Shown here: in pieces, positions 42,144 through 51,118 of the stretch | Position numbering within the stretch: the first letter of the stretch is position 1 | Layout of the letters: the number at the start of each line of letters is the position of its first letter | Assembly (NCBI GenBank): GCA_016464825.1 | Contig: JAEKNQ010000028.1 | Location: forward strand, 1-64,000 | Reading direction: 5' to 3' | From: Candidatus Dormiibacter inghamiae | GTDB lineage: Bacteria > Chloroflexota > Dormibacteria > Dormibacterales > Dormibacteraceae | Length of the DNA: 64,000 bases | Program-made: the position numbers and the translations under genes | The notes under the pieces: generated by a model | Seen by the model: only the letters and a program-made list of their open reading frames with translations | Told to the model about the DNA's origin: nothing | Database searches by the model: none

Positions 42144-44623
42144 GTCAGGCCGCGAAGCTCGTACAGCTTGCGCAGAGCCTCCAAGGGGCTGAGCTGATCC
42201 AGCTCGATCGCGGCCAGCTCGCGGCGCAGTTCGGCCTCCCCGGGCTGCAGGTCAAGCCCCAGCTGCTGCGCGGCGGGCTCCAGGGGTCGGTGGCTCTCCA
42301 GCTCAGCCAGGATCTGCCGGGCCCTGGCGATCAGGTGTGGCGGTAAGCCCGCCAGCGCCGCGACATGAATTCCGTACGAACGGTCGGCGCCGCCGGGGAC
42401 TACCTTATGCAGGAAGCTGACCTGGTTCCCTTCTTCGGCAACCTCCACCCGCTCGTTGCGCACTCTCGGCAGCCGCTCGGCCAGCGTTGTGAGCTCGTGA
42501 TAGTGGGTGGCGAAGAGAGTCCGGCAGTGGAGCCGGGGGTTGTCATGCAGGTACTCGACCACAGCCTGGGCGATGGAGACGCCGTCGTAGGTGGAGGTGC
42601 CCCTCCCCACCTCGTCCAGCACCAGCAGGGATGCGGGCGTGGCGTGGTTCAGGATGTTCGCCGTCTCGGTCATCTCGACCATAAAGGTCGACATGCCGCC
42701 CGCCAGGTCGTCGTGGGCGCCGACCCTTGTGAAGATGCGGTCGACCAGGCCGATGCGGGCCGAGCGAGCAGGGACGAAGCTGCCGCACTGGGCCAGCAGG
42801 ACGATCAGTGCCACCTGGCGCAGGTAGGTGGACTTGCCGGCCATATTGGGGCCTGTCAGCACCACCATGTCGCCTCTCTCGGGCTCCAGGTGGGTGTCGT
42901 TGGCGACGAAGTTGCCGGCGCCAACGGAGCGCTCGACGAGTGGGTGCCGCCCTCCACTGATAACCAGCTCCCGGCCGCTGGAGATCAGCGGTCGCACCCA
43001 GTCGCAGTCGGCCGCGGTCGCCGCGAGGCTCACCAGAGCATCGAGTTGGCCGATCGCCGCAGCGGTGCCGAGCAGCTCTCCGCTTACGGCGGCAATGCTT
43101 CGGCCGAGTTCTGCGAGAATCTCCTGCTCCCGTGCCGCGCGATCCTGGTCGGCGTTCAGCACCACTGCTTCGCGCTCCTTCAGCTCGGGAGTTATGTAGC
43201 GCTCGCCGCCGGTCAAGGTCTGCTTGCGGATGTAATGCTCGGGCACGCCCGGGGCCTGGCTGTGGCTGACCTCCAGGTAGTAGCCGAAGACACGGTTGTA
43301 GCCGACCTTGAGCGACCTGATGCCAGTGCGCTCGCGCTCGCCCGCTTCCAGACCGGCGAGCCACTCCCGCGCCGAAGCGGAGGCCGAGGCGATTGCGTCC
43401 AACTGCGCGTCGTAGCCCGGCCGGACGGCCCCCGCCGCGTTCACCTGAGCCGGTGGATCTTCGACCAGCGCTCGGCCCAGCAAGGCCACGAGCTCGGGCT
43501 GCTCAGTCAGATCTGCGGCCAGCTGGCGGAGCAGAAGCGCGCTCCCGGCCCCTGCGTGGACCTTCGCCGCCGGTAGGGCCGCTAAGGCGCGGCAGAGCTG
43601 CCCGAGCTCGCGGGGCGTGGCCAGCCCGCTCGCAGCCCGACTCGCCAGGCGCTCCAGGTCGCCCAGCCGTCGCAGGGCGGCTTCGAGCTCCAGGCGTTCG
43701 GCATCGGTCAGCTCGGCCACTGCGCTGAGCCGAAGCTCGATCGCCTCGGGGTCGCGGAGCGGCGCCCAGAGCCAGCGGCGCAGGCTCCTGGCGCCGACAG
43801 GGGTGACGCAGCGGCAGCAGAGCTCGAACAGCGCACCCACCTCAAGGTTGCGCACGGTGACCGCGTCCAGCTGCATACTGGCGTCGATCGAGCGTGTGCT
43901 GATGCGCAGGCTGCGCGGATCGAGAGGCACCCGGTTGTGTTCCAGATACTCCAGCAGGACGCCTGCCGCGCCGACCGCCAGCGGCGCGCCCTCGGCCCCG
44001 ATCGAAGCCAGGAAGTGGACGCCCAACAGCGTCCGCAGCCGGTGCTGGCCCCGCGCCGGGTCAAATCGATAGCGCTCGACATCGGGCGGGCTGAGCAGCT
44101 CGGCCGCTTGAAGCCGGTCCAGCTCAGCTGCGAGACCTGTGGTGGGCAGCTGGCAGAGCTGCATCTCTGCGGTGGAGACGTCGCAGGCGGCCAGGCCTGA
44201 CTCATCGCCGCTGCTCCAGGCGGCGACGAGCCAGTTTGACTTGGCGGGATCGAGGTAGACCTCGTCCAGCACCGTGCCGGGCGTAAGAACGCGCGTCACC
44301 TCGCGCGCCACCAGCTTGCCGCTCATCGGTGGCTCAGTCTGATCGCAGATCGCGACCTTCCGACCTGCTTTGAGAAGCCGGCCCACGTAGCTCTGCCAGG
44401 CGTGATGCGGCACGCCGCACATGGGGGTGCGGCCGTCTTTGGCCGGCCGAGAAGTCAGCGTGATGCCGAGGAGCGGCGCCGCCTCCTTGGCGTCATCGAA
44501 GAAGATCTCGTAGAAGTCGCCCATCCGGAAGAGCAAGATGGCGTCGGGGTGGGCCGCTTTGGCCGACCAGTACTGGCGCATGGCCGGCGTTTCACCGCCT
44601 GGCCGTTTCAGGTCAAGAGACAA
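42140..44623 (-). CDS. mutS: DNA mismatch recognition protein MutS
   Basis: 827 residues from a TTG, 11 bases into the end of miaB. The mismatch-reading F-x-E is in FRMGDFYEIF. The ABC ATPase has Walker A GPNMAGKSTYLRQ, the Walker B/signature region (VEMTETANILNHA, LVLDEVGRGTSTYDG) and the His loop ATHYHELT. An alternative start is the internal ATG of MRQYWSAK, 14 residues in. It is followed by mutL. Confidence 0.96.
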   Translation of the reverse strand: MSLDLKRPGGETPAMRQYWSAKAAHPDAILLFRMGDFYEIFFDDAKEAAPLLGITLTSRPAKDGRTPMCGVPHHAWQSYVGRLLKAGRKVAICDQTEPPMSGKLVAREVTRVLTPGTVLDEVYLDPAKSNWLVAAWSSGDESGLAACDVSTAEMQLCQLPTTGLAAELDRLQAAELLSPPDVERYRFDPARGQHRLRTLLGVHFLASIGAEGAPLAVGAAGVLLEYLEHNRVPLDPRSLRISTRSIDASMQLDAVTVRNLEVGALFELCCRCVTPVGARSLRRWLWAPLRDPEAIELRLSAVAELTDAERLELEAALRRLGDLERLASRAASGLATPRELGQLCRALAALPAAKVHAGAGSALLLRQLAADLTEQPELVALLGRALVEDPPAQVNAAGAVRPGYDAQLDAIASASASAREWLAGLEAGERERTGIRSLKVGYNRVFGYYLEVSHSQAPGVPEHYIRKQTLTGGERYITPELKEREAVVLNADQDRAAREQEILAELGRSIAAVSGELLGTAAAIGQLDALVSLAATAADCDWVRPLISSGRELVISGGRHPLVERSVGAGNFVANDTHLEPERGDMVVLTGPNMAGKSTYLRQVALIVLLAQCGSFVPARSARIGLVDRIFTRVGAHDDLAGGMSTFMVEMTETANILNHATPASLLVLDEVGRGTSTYDGVSIAQAVVEYLHDNPRLHCRTLFATHYHELTTLAERLPRVRNERVEVAEEGNQVSFLHKVVPGGADRSYGIHVAALAGLPPHLIARARQILAELESHRPLEPAAQQLGLDLQPGEAELRRELAAIELDQLSPLEALRKLYELRGLT

Positions 44624-45914
44624 TTGGGCCGGCCAGATGACCCGGCGTGGCCGCTGTGACGCTGACGGCGACCAGTTCTCCCGGCTGGACCCGTGAGCGC
44701 AGAACTGTCACGCGCTTGCCCTGGCGGTTTCGCCCGTAGGGCCGGCCGAGCTGGTCACAGCCTTCAATCAGCACCTCAGCTGTGCGACCTAGCCAACGCG
44801 CCGTACGGCGGGCAGCGATCTCGCGCTGAAGCTGAAGCAGGTCGTTGATTCGGCGCCGCTTCACTTCGGCAGGCACGTCGTCGGGCCACTTCTCCCCCGC
44901 GTGGGTGCCGGGCCTGGGCGAGTACTGAGCGACATGAACGACGTCGAACTCCACTTCCTGCAGGAGCCGGCGGGTGTTGAGAAACGCCTCCTCAGTCTCG
45001 CCCGGGAAGCCGACGATGACGTCTGTATAGAGGCCCAGGTCGGGCATCAGGCGGCGGGCCTCGTTCACGATCGCCAGATAGTGCCGCAGCTGGTAGCCGC
45101 GCGCCATCCGGCGCAGGATCAGGTCGTCACCTGACTGCACAGGCAGCTGAAGCTCGTGGGCGACTTTCGGGTTGGCTGCCATCACCTTCAGCAGCTCCGG
45201 CTCCAGGTCCTGCGGATGCGAGGTCATGAAACGCACGCGCAGCAGTCCCTCTATCTCGCTCACCGCGCTGACCAGAGCCGCCAGCCCGCCGCCGGTCGCT
45301 GGATCGTGATAGTCGTCGACGTTCTGGCCGAGCAGGATGACCTCCCGAGCGCCCTGCTGTACGGCCTGGTGACATTCCTTCACCACCTTGACCAGAGGCT
45401 GGTGAACCTCACGGCCGCGCACTTTGGGCACTATGCAGAACGTGCAGTTGTGATCGCAGCCCTGGATCACGTTGACGTAATGGCTGACCAGGGTGCGTCC
45501 CGCCGCGGGCAGCGGCTCGCCCTGGGCCCAGTCGTACCTTGCCTCCAGATCGCGCAGGAAAGGATCGTAATCGCCGATCGGCACCACTGCATCCAGGTGC
45601 GCGAAACGCGACAGGAGGGCGTTTCCTTCCTTCCCTACCAGGCAGCCCGTGAGCGCGATGGTGCGCTCGGGGCTCTTCCAGCTGCGGAGCTCGTGAAGCT
45701 TGGAGTACACCTTCTCCTCGCTCGCCTGGCGCACTACGCAGGTGTTGAGGACAACTATGTCAGCCCGCTCCAGGTCGGGGGCCTCGACGTAGCCAGCCGC
45801 CAGGAGACGGCGCGAGAGGCTCTCGGAATCCGCCAGGTTCATCTGGCAGCCGATGGTCCAGACGTGGAAACTGCGGGAGCCGGCTTTGGCCGGCCCGGGC
45901 AGCGGACCCGACAG
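44613..45914 (-). CDS. miaB: tRNA-2-methylthio-N6-dimethylallyladenosine synthase MiaB, probable near-cognate start
   Basis: A radical SAM methylthiotransferase of about 433 residues from a CTG at 45914. The auxiliary cluster needs three cysteines: here the first is in HVWTIGCQMN, the second in NTCVVR and the third in GCLVG. The radical SAM cluster is GCDHNCTFC, and a TRAM domain ends the protein. The first canonical start is the ATG in GCQMN (45842), which would remove the first cysteine. No ATG, GTG or TTG lies between it and the spoVS stop in the same frame. CTG 45914 has GAGG eight bases before it, the best of several near-cognate options (CTG 45902, ATT and ATC upstream). Confidence 0.9.
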   Translation of the reverse strand: MSGPLPGPAKAGSRSFHVWTIGCQMNLADSESLSRRLLAAGYVEAPDLERADIVVLNTCVVRQASEEKVYSKLHELRSWKSPERTIALTGCLVGKEGNALLSRFAHLDAVVPIGDYDPFLRDLEARYDWAQGEPLPAAGRTLVSHYVNVIQGCDHNCTFCIVPKVRGREVHQPLVKVVKECHQAVQQGAREVILLGQNVDDYHDPATGGGLAALVSAVSEIEGLLRVRFMTSHPQDLEPELLKVMAANPKVAHELQLPVQSGDDLILRRMARGYQLRHYLAIVNEARRLMPDLGLYTDVIVGFPGETEEAFLNTRRLLQEVEFDVVHVAQYSPRPGTHAGEKWPDDVPAEVKRRRINDLLQLQREIAARRTARWLGRTAEVLIEGCDQLGRPYGRNRQGKRVTVLRSRVQPGELVAVSVTAATPGHLAGPIVS

Positions 45915-45959
45915 CTCTCGCGCCTCACCAATAACGGGCAGCGGGATCTGAGCCGTGGG

Positions 45960-46244
45960 CTAACGCACCTCCACCAAGAGGCGGATACCTGTTCGCTCCT
46001 CGCCATCGATCGAGATGTCGATGAAGGAGGGGATGCAGACTATCTCGATTCCACCGGGAGCTACGTACCCGCGCGAGATGGCTATGGCCTTGACCGCCTG
46101 GTTGATGGCTCCGGCGCCAATGGCCTGGACCTCGACCTTGCCCTTGCTGCGGATCACGCCGGCGATCGCGCCGGCGACGGCGACCGGTTTGGAGCCGGCC
46201 GAGACTTTGAGCACCTCGATCTCTGCCCGGCCCTGACCTGTCAT
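45960..46244 (-). CDS. spoVS: Stage V sporulation protein S homologue
   Basis: 94 residues from the ATG at 46244; a further start at 46265 would overlap ymdB. The protein is almost entirely the SpoVS motif: VLKVSAGSKPVAVAGAIAGV, VQAIGAGAINQAVKAIAI, then CIPSFIDISIDGEERTG. SpoVS folds like Alba and may bind nucleic acid. It is found in many non-sporulating phyla beside rny and ymdB, as here. A sporulation role should not be assumed. Confidence 0.94.
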   Translation of the reverse strand: MTGQGRAEIEVLKVSAGSKPVAVAGAIAGVIRSKGKVEVQAIGAGAINQAVKAIAISRGYVAPGGIEIVCIPSFIDISIDGEERTGIRLLVEVR

Positions 46245-46258
46245 TGCTGCAACGCTCC

Positions 46259-47053
46259 CTAACAAAGGTGTTCTCGATCGATTCGCTGGATGGACACGGC
46301 GCGGCCCGTGAGCCTGCTAATGGTAACCAGTACTGAATTGAAAGTCACAACTCCATCCGCCGCCTCGAATCGATGCGGCAGGCCCGTGAGGAAGCGGCGG
46401 AGAGCGGATTCCTTGTCGGCTCCGATCACTGAGTCGCGGGGTCCCACCATGCCGACGTCAGTCACGTAGGCGGTGCCACCGGGCAGAACGCGATGATCAG
46501 CGGTCGGCACGTGAGTGTGAGTGCCGACCACAGCGCTCGCGCGACCGTCCAGGTGCCAGCCGAAAGCCTGCTTCTCCGAGGTCGCCTCGGCGTGGAAGTC
46601 GCAGAAGATCACGTCCACGTCGGGATGGGCTGCCAAGATCTCGTCAGCGGCGCGGAAGGGGTCGTCCAGTGGTGGCATGAAGATCCTGCCCTGCAGGTTC
46701 ATGACCAGCACCTTCAGGCCCGCTGCCTCGATCACCAGGCAGCCGATCCCCGGAGCGCCGGGAGGATAGTTGTAGGGGCGCAGCAGGTTGGGCTCGTCCT
46801 CTATTTCGGCCAAGAAAGTCTTCTGATCCCACACGTGATTGCCTGTGGTCAGCACATCCGCGCCGGCCTGGCGGAGTTCTTGGGCAAGTTTGCCGGTGAG
46901 GCCATGGCCAGCCGCAGCGTTCTCGCCGTTGACCACTGTCAGGTCCGGCTTGAATTCGGCCTTCACCTGGGGCAGGAGTTCTGCCAGTGTCTCGCGGCCG
47001 GCGCGGCCGTAGACGTCGGCCACAAAGAGCAGCTGGAAATGGGGATCGGACAC
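46259..47053 (-). CDS. ymdB: YmdB-type metallophosphoesterase (TIGR00282)
   Basis: 264 residues from a GTG. Metal-binding motifs are LFVADVYGRAGRE, NGENAAAGHGL, TTGNHVWDQ, DFHAEATSEK and GTHTHVPTAD. The Bacillus homologue hydrolyses 2',3'-cyclic nucleotides and influences biofilm and motility. It lies between rny and spoVS, the usual arrangement. The divergent thioesterase starts 46 bases away. Confidence 0.94.
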   Translation of the reverse strand: MSDPHFQLLFVADVYGRAGRETLAELLPQVKAEFKPDLTVVNGENAAAGHGLTGKLAQELRQAGADVLTTGNHVWDQKTFLAEIEDEPNLLRPYNYPPGAPGIGCLVIEAAGLKVLVMNLQGRIFMPPLDDPFRAADEILAAHPDVDVIFCDFHAEATSEKQAFGWHLDGRASAVVGTHTHVPTADHRVLPGGTAYVTDVGMVGPRDSVIGADKESALRRFLTGLPHRFEAADGVVTFNSVLVTISRLTGRAVSIQRIDREHLC

Positions 47054-47099
47054 GACTGCCCAGTATCACCCCGAAAACTACGCCGCCACTACTGACGGG

Positions 47100-47543
47100 G
47101 TGACCTCGGATAGCGTTGCGGGGGTGAGTGGAGCTGAGGACGCCGACCTGTTGGCGCTGATGCCGTTCGCAGTCGGCGTCGGCGTCGAACTCGAGATGGC
47201 GACAGCCGAACTGGTCACCGGGCGGCTGGCCTGGTCGGCGGACCGATGCACAGCTGGCGGCATGCTCCACGGCGGCGCCCTCATGACCTTGGCGGATTCG
47301 GTCGGGGCGATCTGCGCCTACCTGAATCTACCGTCTGGAGCCACCACTTCCACGCTGTCGTCCTCAACGGCGTTCCTGCGGGCCGTGCGTCGCGGTCACG
47401 CGCGGGCGACCGCTCTCCCGCTGCACATCGGGCGGACGTCCATCGTCGTCCAGGTCCAAGTCCGCGACGACCACGACCGACCTGTCGCTCAGGTCATCCA
47501 GACCCAGGCGATCCGTGCCAGCAGGCCATCCGAGTCAACTTGA
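47100..47543 (+). CDS. PaaI-family hotdog thioesterase
   Basis: 147 residues from a GTG at 47100 (another GTG at 47124 would give 139). The hotdog helix motif HGGALMTLADSVGAICAYL carries the conserved HGG and an acidic catalytic residue. FLRAVRRGHARATA and SIVVQVQVRDDHDR form the following strands. It probably hydrolyses acyl-CoA thioesters, perhaps aromatic ones. It faces rny end to end, with a strong terminator between. Confidence 0.88.
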   Translation: MTSDSVAGVSGAEDADLLALMPFAVGVGVELEMATAELVTGRLAWSADRCTAGGMLHGGALMTLADSVGAICAYLNLPSGATTSTLSSSTAFLRAVRRGHARATALPLHIGRTSIVVQVQVRDDHDRPVAQVIQTQAIRASRPSEST

Positions 47544-47617
47544 TGCTCCGCGACCCTTCGCCACCTTCGTCCGCTACTTGATGCTGACGACGACGACCTC
47601 AGCTTGGTGACCTCGAC

Positions 47618-47647
47618 AAAAAAAGGGAGCCCAGCGAGGGCTCCCTT
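47618..47647 (-). terminator. Rho-independent terminator of rny
   Basis: GGGAGCCC (47625-47632) pairs with GGGCTCCC (47638-47645) over an AGCGA loop, extended by two A-T pairs. On the minus strand the hairpin is followed by a run of seven T. It lies 37 bases after the rny stop, so it ends the recA-recX-rny direction of transcription and leaves ymdB to its own promoter or read-through. Confidence 0.9.
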
Positions 47648-47684
47648 GTTGAATGGCTCACTCAATGCGCTCGAACGTACTCGG

Positions 47685-49238
47685 TTACTTGGCGTACTCG
47701 GTGGCCCGCGTCTCGCGCACCACTGTCACCCGGATCTGGCCCGGATAGCTGAGCTCACTCTCGATGCGCTTGGCGATGTCGCGGGCCATGTGCTGGGCGT
47801 TCGCGTCGTCGATCTGCTCCGGCCTGACGATGATTCGCACCTCGCGGCCGGCCTGAATGGCGAACGACTGCTGCACTCCGCGAAAGGAGTTGGCGATCTC
47901 CTCCAACTTCTCCAGCCTCTTCACGTAGGCGTCGAGAGTCTCCCGTCGCGCCCCGGGCCGGGCAGCAGATATGGCATCCGCCGCGATCAGCAGCTGGGCC
48001 TCCAGGCTGTGAGGCTCCTCGTCGTAGTGGTGGGCCCTGACGGCGTGTACGACAGCCGCTGGGACCCCGTGGCGCTGGATCAGGTCGGCCCCGATAACAG
48101 CATGCGAGCCCTCGATCTCGTGATCGATGGCCTTGCCGATGTCGTGGAGCAAGCCTGCCATCTTGGCCAACTTGACATCTGCCCCGATCTCCGCCGCCAT
48201 CATGGCGGCCAGATGGGCCACCTCCTTGGAGTGGTTCAGAACCTGCTGCCCGTAGCTGGTTCGAAAGCGAAGCATGCCCAAGTGTCTCACGACCTCGGGG
48301 TGGAGACCCTGCATCCCGATCTCCAGCACGGCTGCCTCGCCTTCCTCCTTGACCCGCTGATCGACCTCGACCTTGGCCTTGGCCACCACCTCTTCGATTC
48401 GGGCTGGATGGATCCGGCCGTCCACTATGAGCTTGTTGAGAGCCGTCCGGGCCACCTCGCGGCGGATCGGATTGAAACCACTCAACACTATGGCTTCAGG
48501 CGTGTCGTCGATGATGAAGTCGATTCCTGTCGCTTGTTGAAGAGCACGGATGTTGCGCCCTTCGCGGCCGATGATGCGGCCCTTGATCTCCTCGTTCGGC
48601 AACGGCAGCACCGAAACCGACGACTCCGCCGTCTGGTCCGCCGCTATTCGCTGGATGGCTTCGGTCACAATCACTCTTGCGCGCCGATCGGAATCGTCGC
48701 GAGCGGCCAACTCGGCGTCCCGCACGCGCCGTGCCGTCTCGTTGCGCAGCTCCTGCTCGACGCGGTCGAGCACTATTGCCTGCGCTTCCTGCCGGGAAAG
48801 GCCGGCCACCCGCTCCAGCTCCACCAGCTGCTGCCTGGTGGCCGCTTCCAGTTCCGCCCTTGCGTCGTCAAGGGCGTGCTCCTTGTCGGAGATCCTTTGC
48901 TCCCTTCGCTCCACCTCGCCGAGGCGGCGCTCGAGGTTCTCCTCCTTCTGATGCAGACGGCGCTGCTCCTGCTGGGCCTGAGCCCTGATCTCGCGCGCCT
49001 CCTGCTCCGAGGCGGTTCGGATCCGCACGGCCTCTTCCTTGGCTTCGAGCAGACGCGCCTTTGCGTCGTTCTCCGCCTCGGCCTGCCTCTGCTGAAGTGC
49101 CTTCATGCGCGCCTCGTAGTCGACGAGGTCGGCCTGCTGCTTCGTCCTGAAGCCTGACCGCTGGAGGAGGTAGACGATGCCCCCCGCCAGGACCGCTGTG
49201 ATCACCACCGCCAAGAACAAAACGATGTAGTTAGACAT
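47685..49238 (-). CDS. rny: Ribonuclease Y
   Basis: 517 residues. An N-terminal membrane helix ([21 protein letters not shown]) anchors it. A long coiled coil of Glu, Arg and Ala spans about 40-200. The KH domain ([18 protein letters not shown]) binds RNA, and the HD domain ([21 protein letters not shown]) is the endonuclease. It starts RNA decay at the membrane. PNPase and RNase J are encoded in the same window, so a full degradosome-like set is present. Confidence 0.96.
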   Translation of the reverse strand: MSNYIVLFLAVVITAVLAGGIVYLLQRSGFRTKQQADLVDYEARMKALQQRQAEAENDAKARLLEAKEEAVRIRTASEQEAREIRAQAQQEQRRLHQKEENLERRLGEVERREQRISDKEHALDDARAELEAATRQQLVELERVAGLSRQEAQAIVLDRVEQELRNETARRVRDAELAARDDSDRRARVIVTEAIQRIAADQTAESSVSVLPLPNEEIKGRIIGREGRNIRALQQATGIDFIIDDTPEAIVLSGFNPIRREVARTALNKLIVDGRIHPARIEEVVAKAKVEVDQRVKEEGEAAVLEIGMQGLHPEVVRHLGMLRFRTSYGQQVLNHSKEVAHLAAMMAAEIGADVKLAKMAGLLHDIGKAIDHEIEGSHAVIGADLIQRHGVPAAVVHAVRAHHYDEEPHSLEAQLLIAADAISAARPGARRETLDAYVKRLEKLEEIANSFRGVQQSFAIQAGREVRIIVRPEQIDDANAQHMARDIAKRIESELSYPGQIRVTVVRETRATEYAK

Positions 49239-49278
49239 TGGCTTGGTTCACCTCTTGGTTTATTCGGTTGTAAAGGTG

Positions 49279-49312
49279 CTGATCCCCCAGCGGGGCGAAG
49301 CCCTGGGGTCAG
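49279..49312 (-). other. Imperfect hairpin between recX and rny
   Basis: On the minus strand CTGACCCCAG (49312-49303) pairs with CTGGGGGATCAG (49290-49279) with one bulge, around a smaller GGGC/GCCC stem. It lies in the 186-base gap, so it may be a recX terminator or part of the rny leader. There is no T-tract. Confidence 0.35.
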
Positions 49313-49424
49313 AACAGATACAGAACTCGCAACCAGACTTCTGGATGCCTAAACCAAATATTCTAAGCGGCGCGGGGGGAACCGGCGGCGCACAAGCGCT
49401 GAGGGACCCGCAGCTGGGCCCGCT

Positions 49425-49886
49425 TCAGTCGCCGGCGTTCTCGTCCGTGCAGCGCTCCGCCAGGAGTCTGCGGACCTGCGAGGGAGCGAAACCCCGCCGC
49501 TGGAGCCGGCCGGCAAGCCGCTGCTGCTGCAGGCCAGGTGCCGACTCGATCAGATGACGCGCGGCGGCCGCCTCGACTTGCTCACTCAACTCAGCCAGCG
49601 CCTGCGCCGTCACCTCGCGGGAGATGCCCCGCGAGATCAGCTCCTGCGCGATGAGAGCGCGGCCGCGCGCCTGCGAGCGGCGGCGAACCAGGCTGCGAGC
49701 CACCTCCAGGTCATCCAGGTACCCTGACACCTGAAGCTGAGCCAGAGCGGCCTCCACTTCCTCCGCCAAGCACCCGCGCTGCAACAACTTGCGGCGCAGC
49801 TCCTCCTCCCCGTGGGCTCTCAAGGCCAGCAGCCGGACGGCCACCTCCTGGGGATCAGGCGCTGGGGCAGGCCTGGGGGATGCCAC
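49425..49886 (-). CDS. recX: Regulatory protein RecX
   Basis: About 153 residues from the GTG at 49886, ten bases after the recA stop. It is built of three-helix repeats (RLLALRAHGEEELRRKLLQRG, LQVSGYLDDLEVARSLVRRR, GLQQQRLAGRLQRRGFAPSQV). RecX binds RecA filaments and limits recombination. The same frame is open back to 50240, but that part is the recA shadow with a strongly basic translation. Confidence 0.88.
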   Translation of the reverse strand: MASPRPAPAPDPQEVAVRLLALRAHGEEELRRKLLQRGCLAEEVEAALAQLQVSGYLDDLEVARSLVRRRSQARGRALIAQELISRGISREVTAQALAELSEQVEAAAARHLIESAPGLQQQRLAGRLQRRGFAPSQVRRLLAERCTDENAGD

Positions 49887-49896
49887 GCCTGAGGGC

Positions 49897-50982
49897 CTAG
49901 ACCGGGGCGACTGTCGCCTCCGCCGCCCGAATGGCGGCCGACGTCCGCAGCGGCGCTGAGACCTGAGTGGCCGCCTTTTCCCGCACCTTGGCATCCATCT
50001 CGCTGGAGAGCGTGGGGTTCTCGCGCAGATAATTGCGCACGTTCTCGCGGCCCTGGCCCAAGCGGGCCTCGCCGTAGGACATCCAAGTGCCGCTCTTCTC
50101 GATGATCCCGTATTCGACTGCCGCGTCGATGAGGGCGCCTTCCCGCGAGATGCCTTCGTTGAAGAGGATGTCGAACTCGGCCAGCCGAAAAGGCGGGGCG
50201 ACCTTGTTCTTGACCACCTTGACCTTGACCCGGTTGCCAATGCTGTCCAGGCCGCTCTTGATCGACTCCACTCGGCGGATGTCGAGCCGGATCGATGAGT
50301 AGAACTTCAGCGCCCGGCCGCCCGGCTGGATCTCTGGGTTGCCGAACATGATGCCTACCTTTTCCCGCAGCTGGTTCAGGAAGATGACAGTGCAGTTCGA
50401 CTTCGAGATGGCGGCTGTCAGCTTGCGCAGCGCCTGCGACATGAGCCGGGCCTGGAGGCCGACATGGCTGTCGCCCATCTCGCCCTCGATCTCAGCTTTG
50501 GGCACCAGGGCTGCCACTGAGTCAATGACTATCACGTCGACGGCTCCGCTCCTGACCAGCACCTCGACGATCTCCAAAGCTTGCTCACCGGTGTCAGGCT
50601 GGCTGATCAGCAGCTCGTCGATGTTGACCCCGATGCGGGAGGCGTAGAGCGGGTCAAGCGCGTGCTCGGCATCGACGAAGGCGGCTGTGCCCCCCTGCTT
50701 CTGCGCCTCTGCCACAACGTGGAGTGCGACTGTGGTCTTGCCGGCCGATTCCGGGCCGTAGATCTCCACCACCCGGCCCCGGGGCATGCCGCCGACGCCG
50801 AGCGCCAGATCCAGGGGAAGGGCGCCGGTGGGAATGACTGAGACGTCCCGACCTTCATGGACCTCGCCCAGCTTCATGATGGCGCCCTTGCCATAGCTGC
50901 GCTCGATCTGCTGGATGGCTGTGCCGAGGGCTTTTTCCTTTTCCATGCTGCGGCGGTCCTCCTGTGCTGATGTTGGGTTCAT
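49897..50982 (-). CDS. recA: Recombinase RecA
   Basis: 361 residues. Walker A is [14 protein letters not shown], with [15 protein letters not shown] as Walker B, and loop 1 and loop 2 ([44 protein letters not shown]) in the core. It forms filaments on single-stranded DNA and triggers LexA self-cleavage. A LexA box lies at 51076-51089, 94 bases upstream. The ATG at 50982 is used; an ATG 12 codons in is also possible. No intein is present. Confidence 0.97.
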   Translation of the reverse strand: MNPTSAQEDRRSMEKEKALGTAIQQIERSYGKGAIMKLGEVHEGRDVSVIPTGALPLDLALGVGGMPRGRVVEIYGPESAGKTTVALHVVAEAQKQGGTAAFVDAEHALDPLYASRIGVNIDELLISQPDTGEQALEIVEVLVRSGAVDVIVIDSVAALVPKAEIEGEMGDSHVGLQARLMSQALRKLTAAISKSNCTVIFLNQLREKVGIMFGNPEIQPGGRALKFYSSIRLDIRRVESIKSGLDSIGNRVKVKVVKNKVAPPFRLAEFDILFNEGISREGALIDAAVEYGIIEKSGTWMSYGEARLGQGRENVRNYLRENPTLSSEMDAKVREKAATQVSAPLRTSAAIRAAEATVAPV

Positions 50983-51075
50983 TGTCGGTGGCTGCGAAAA
51001 GTTCAGGGTGAAGTCTGGGTTGCCGCCGCGCCCGCGTCAAACCTCTTTACAGGGCGGCTGATAATCGCCATGATA

Positions 51076-51089
51076 CGAACAGGCGTTCG
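51076..51089. promoter_or_regulatory. LexA box upstream of recA
   Basis: CGAACAGGCGTTCG, an exact match to CGAAC-N4-GTTCG, in the 136-base gap before recA. It has the same form as the boxes at lexA, which supports a shared SOS regulon. Confidence 0.88.
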
Positions 51090-51118
51090 GAATTGCAAGG
51101 GCTAGAGGTGCCGCACCT

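Noticed and set aside
45960-46244. SpoVS taken as evidence that the organism sporulates
   Set aside because: SpoVS is widespread in non-sporulating phyla next to rny and ymdB, and no other sporulation gene is present here.
47604-49157. 517-codon plus-strand frame opposite rny
   Set aside because: It mirrors RNase Y, whose KH and HD motifs are unambiguous.
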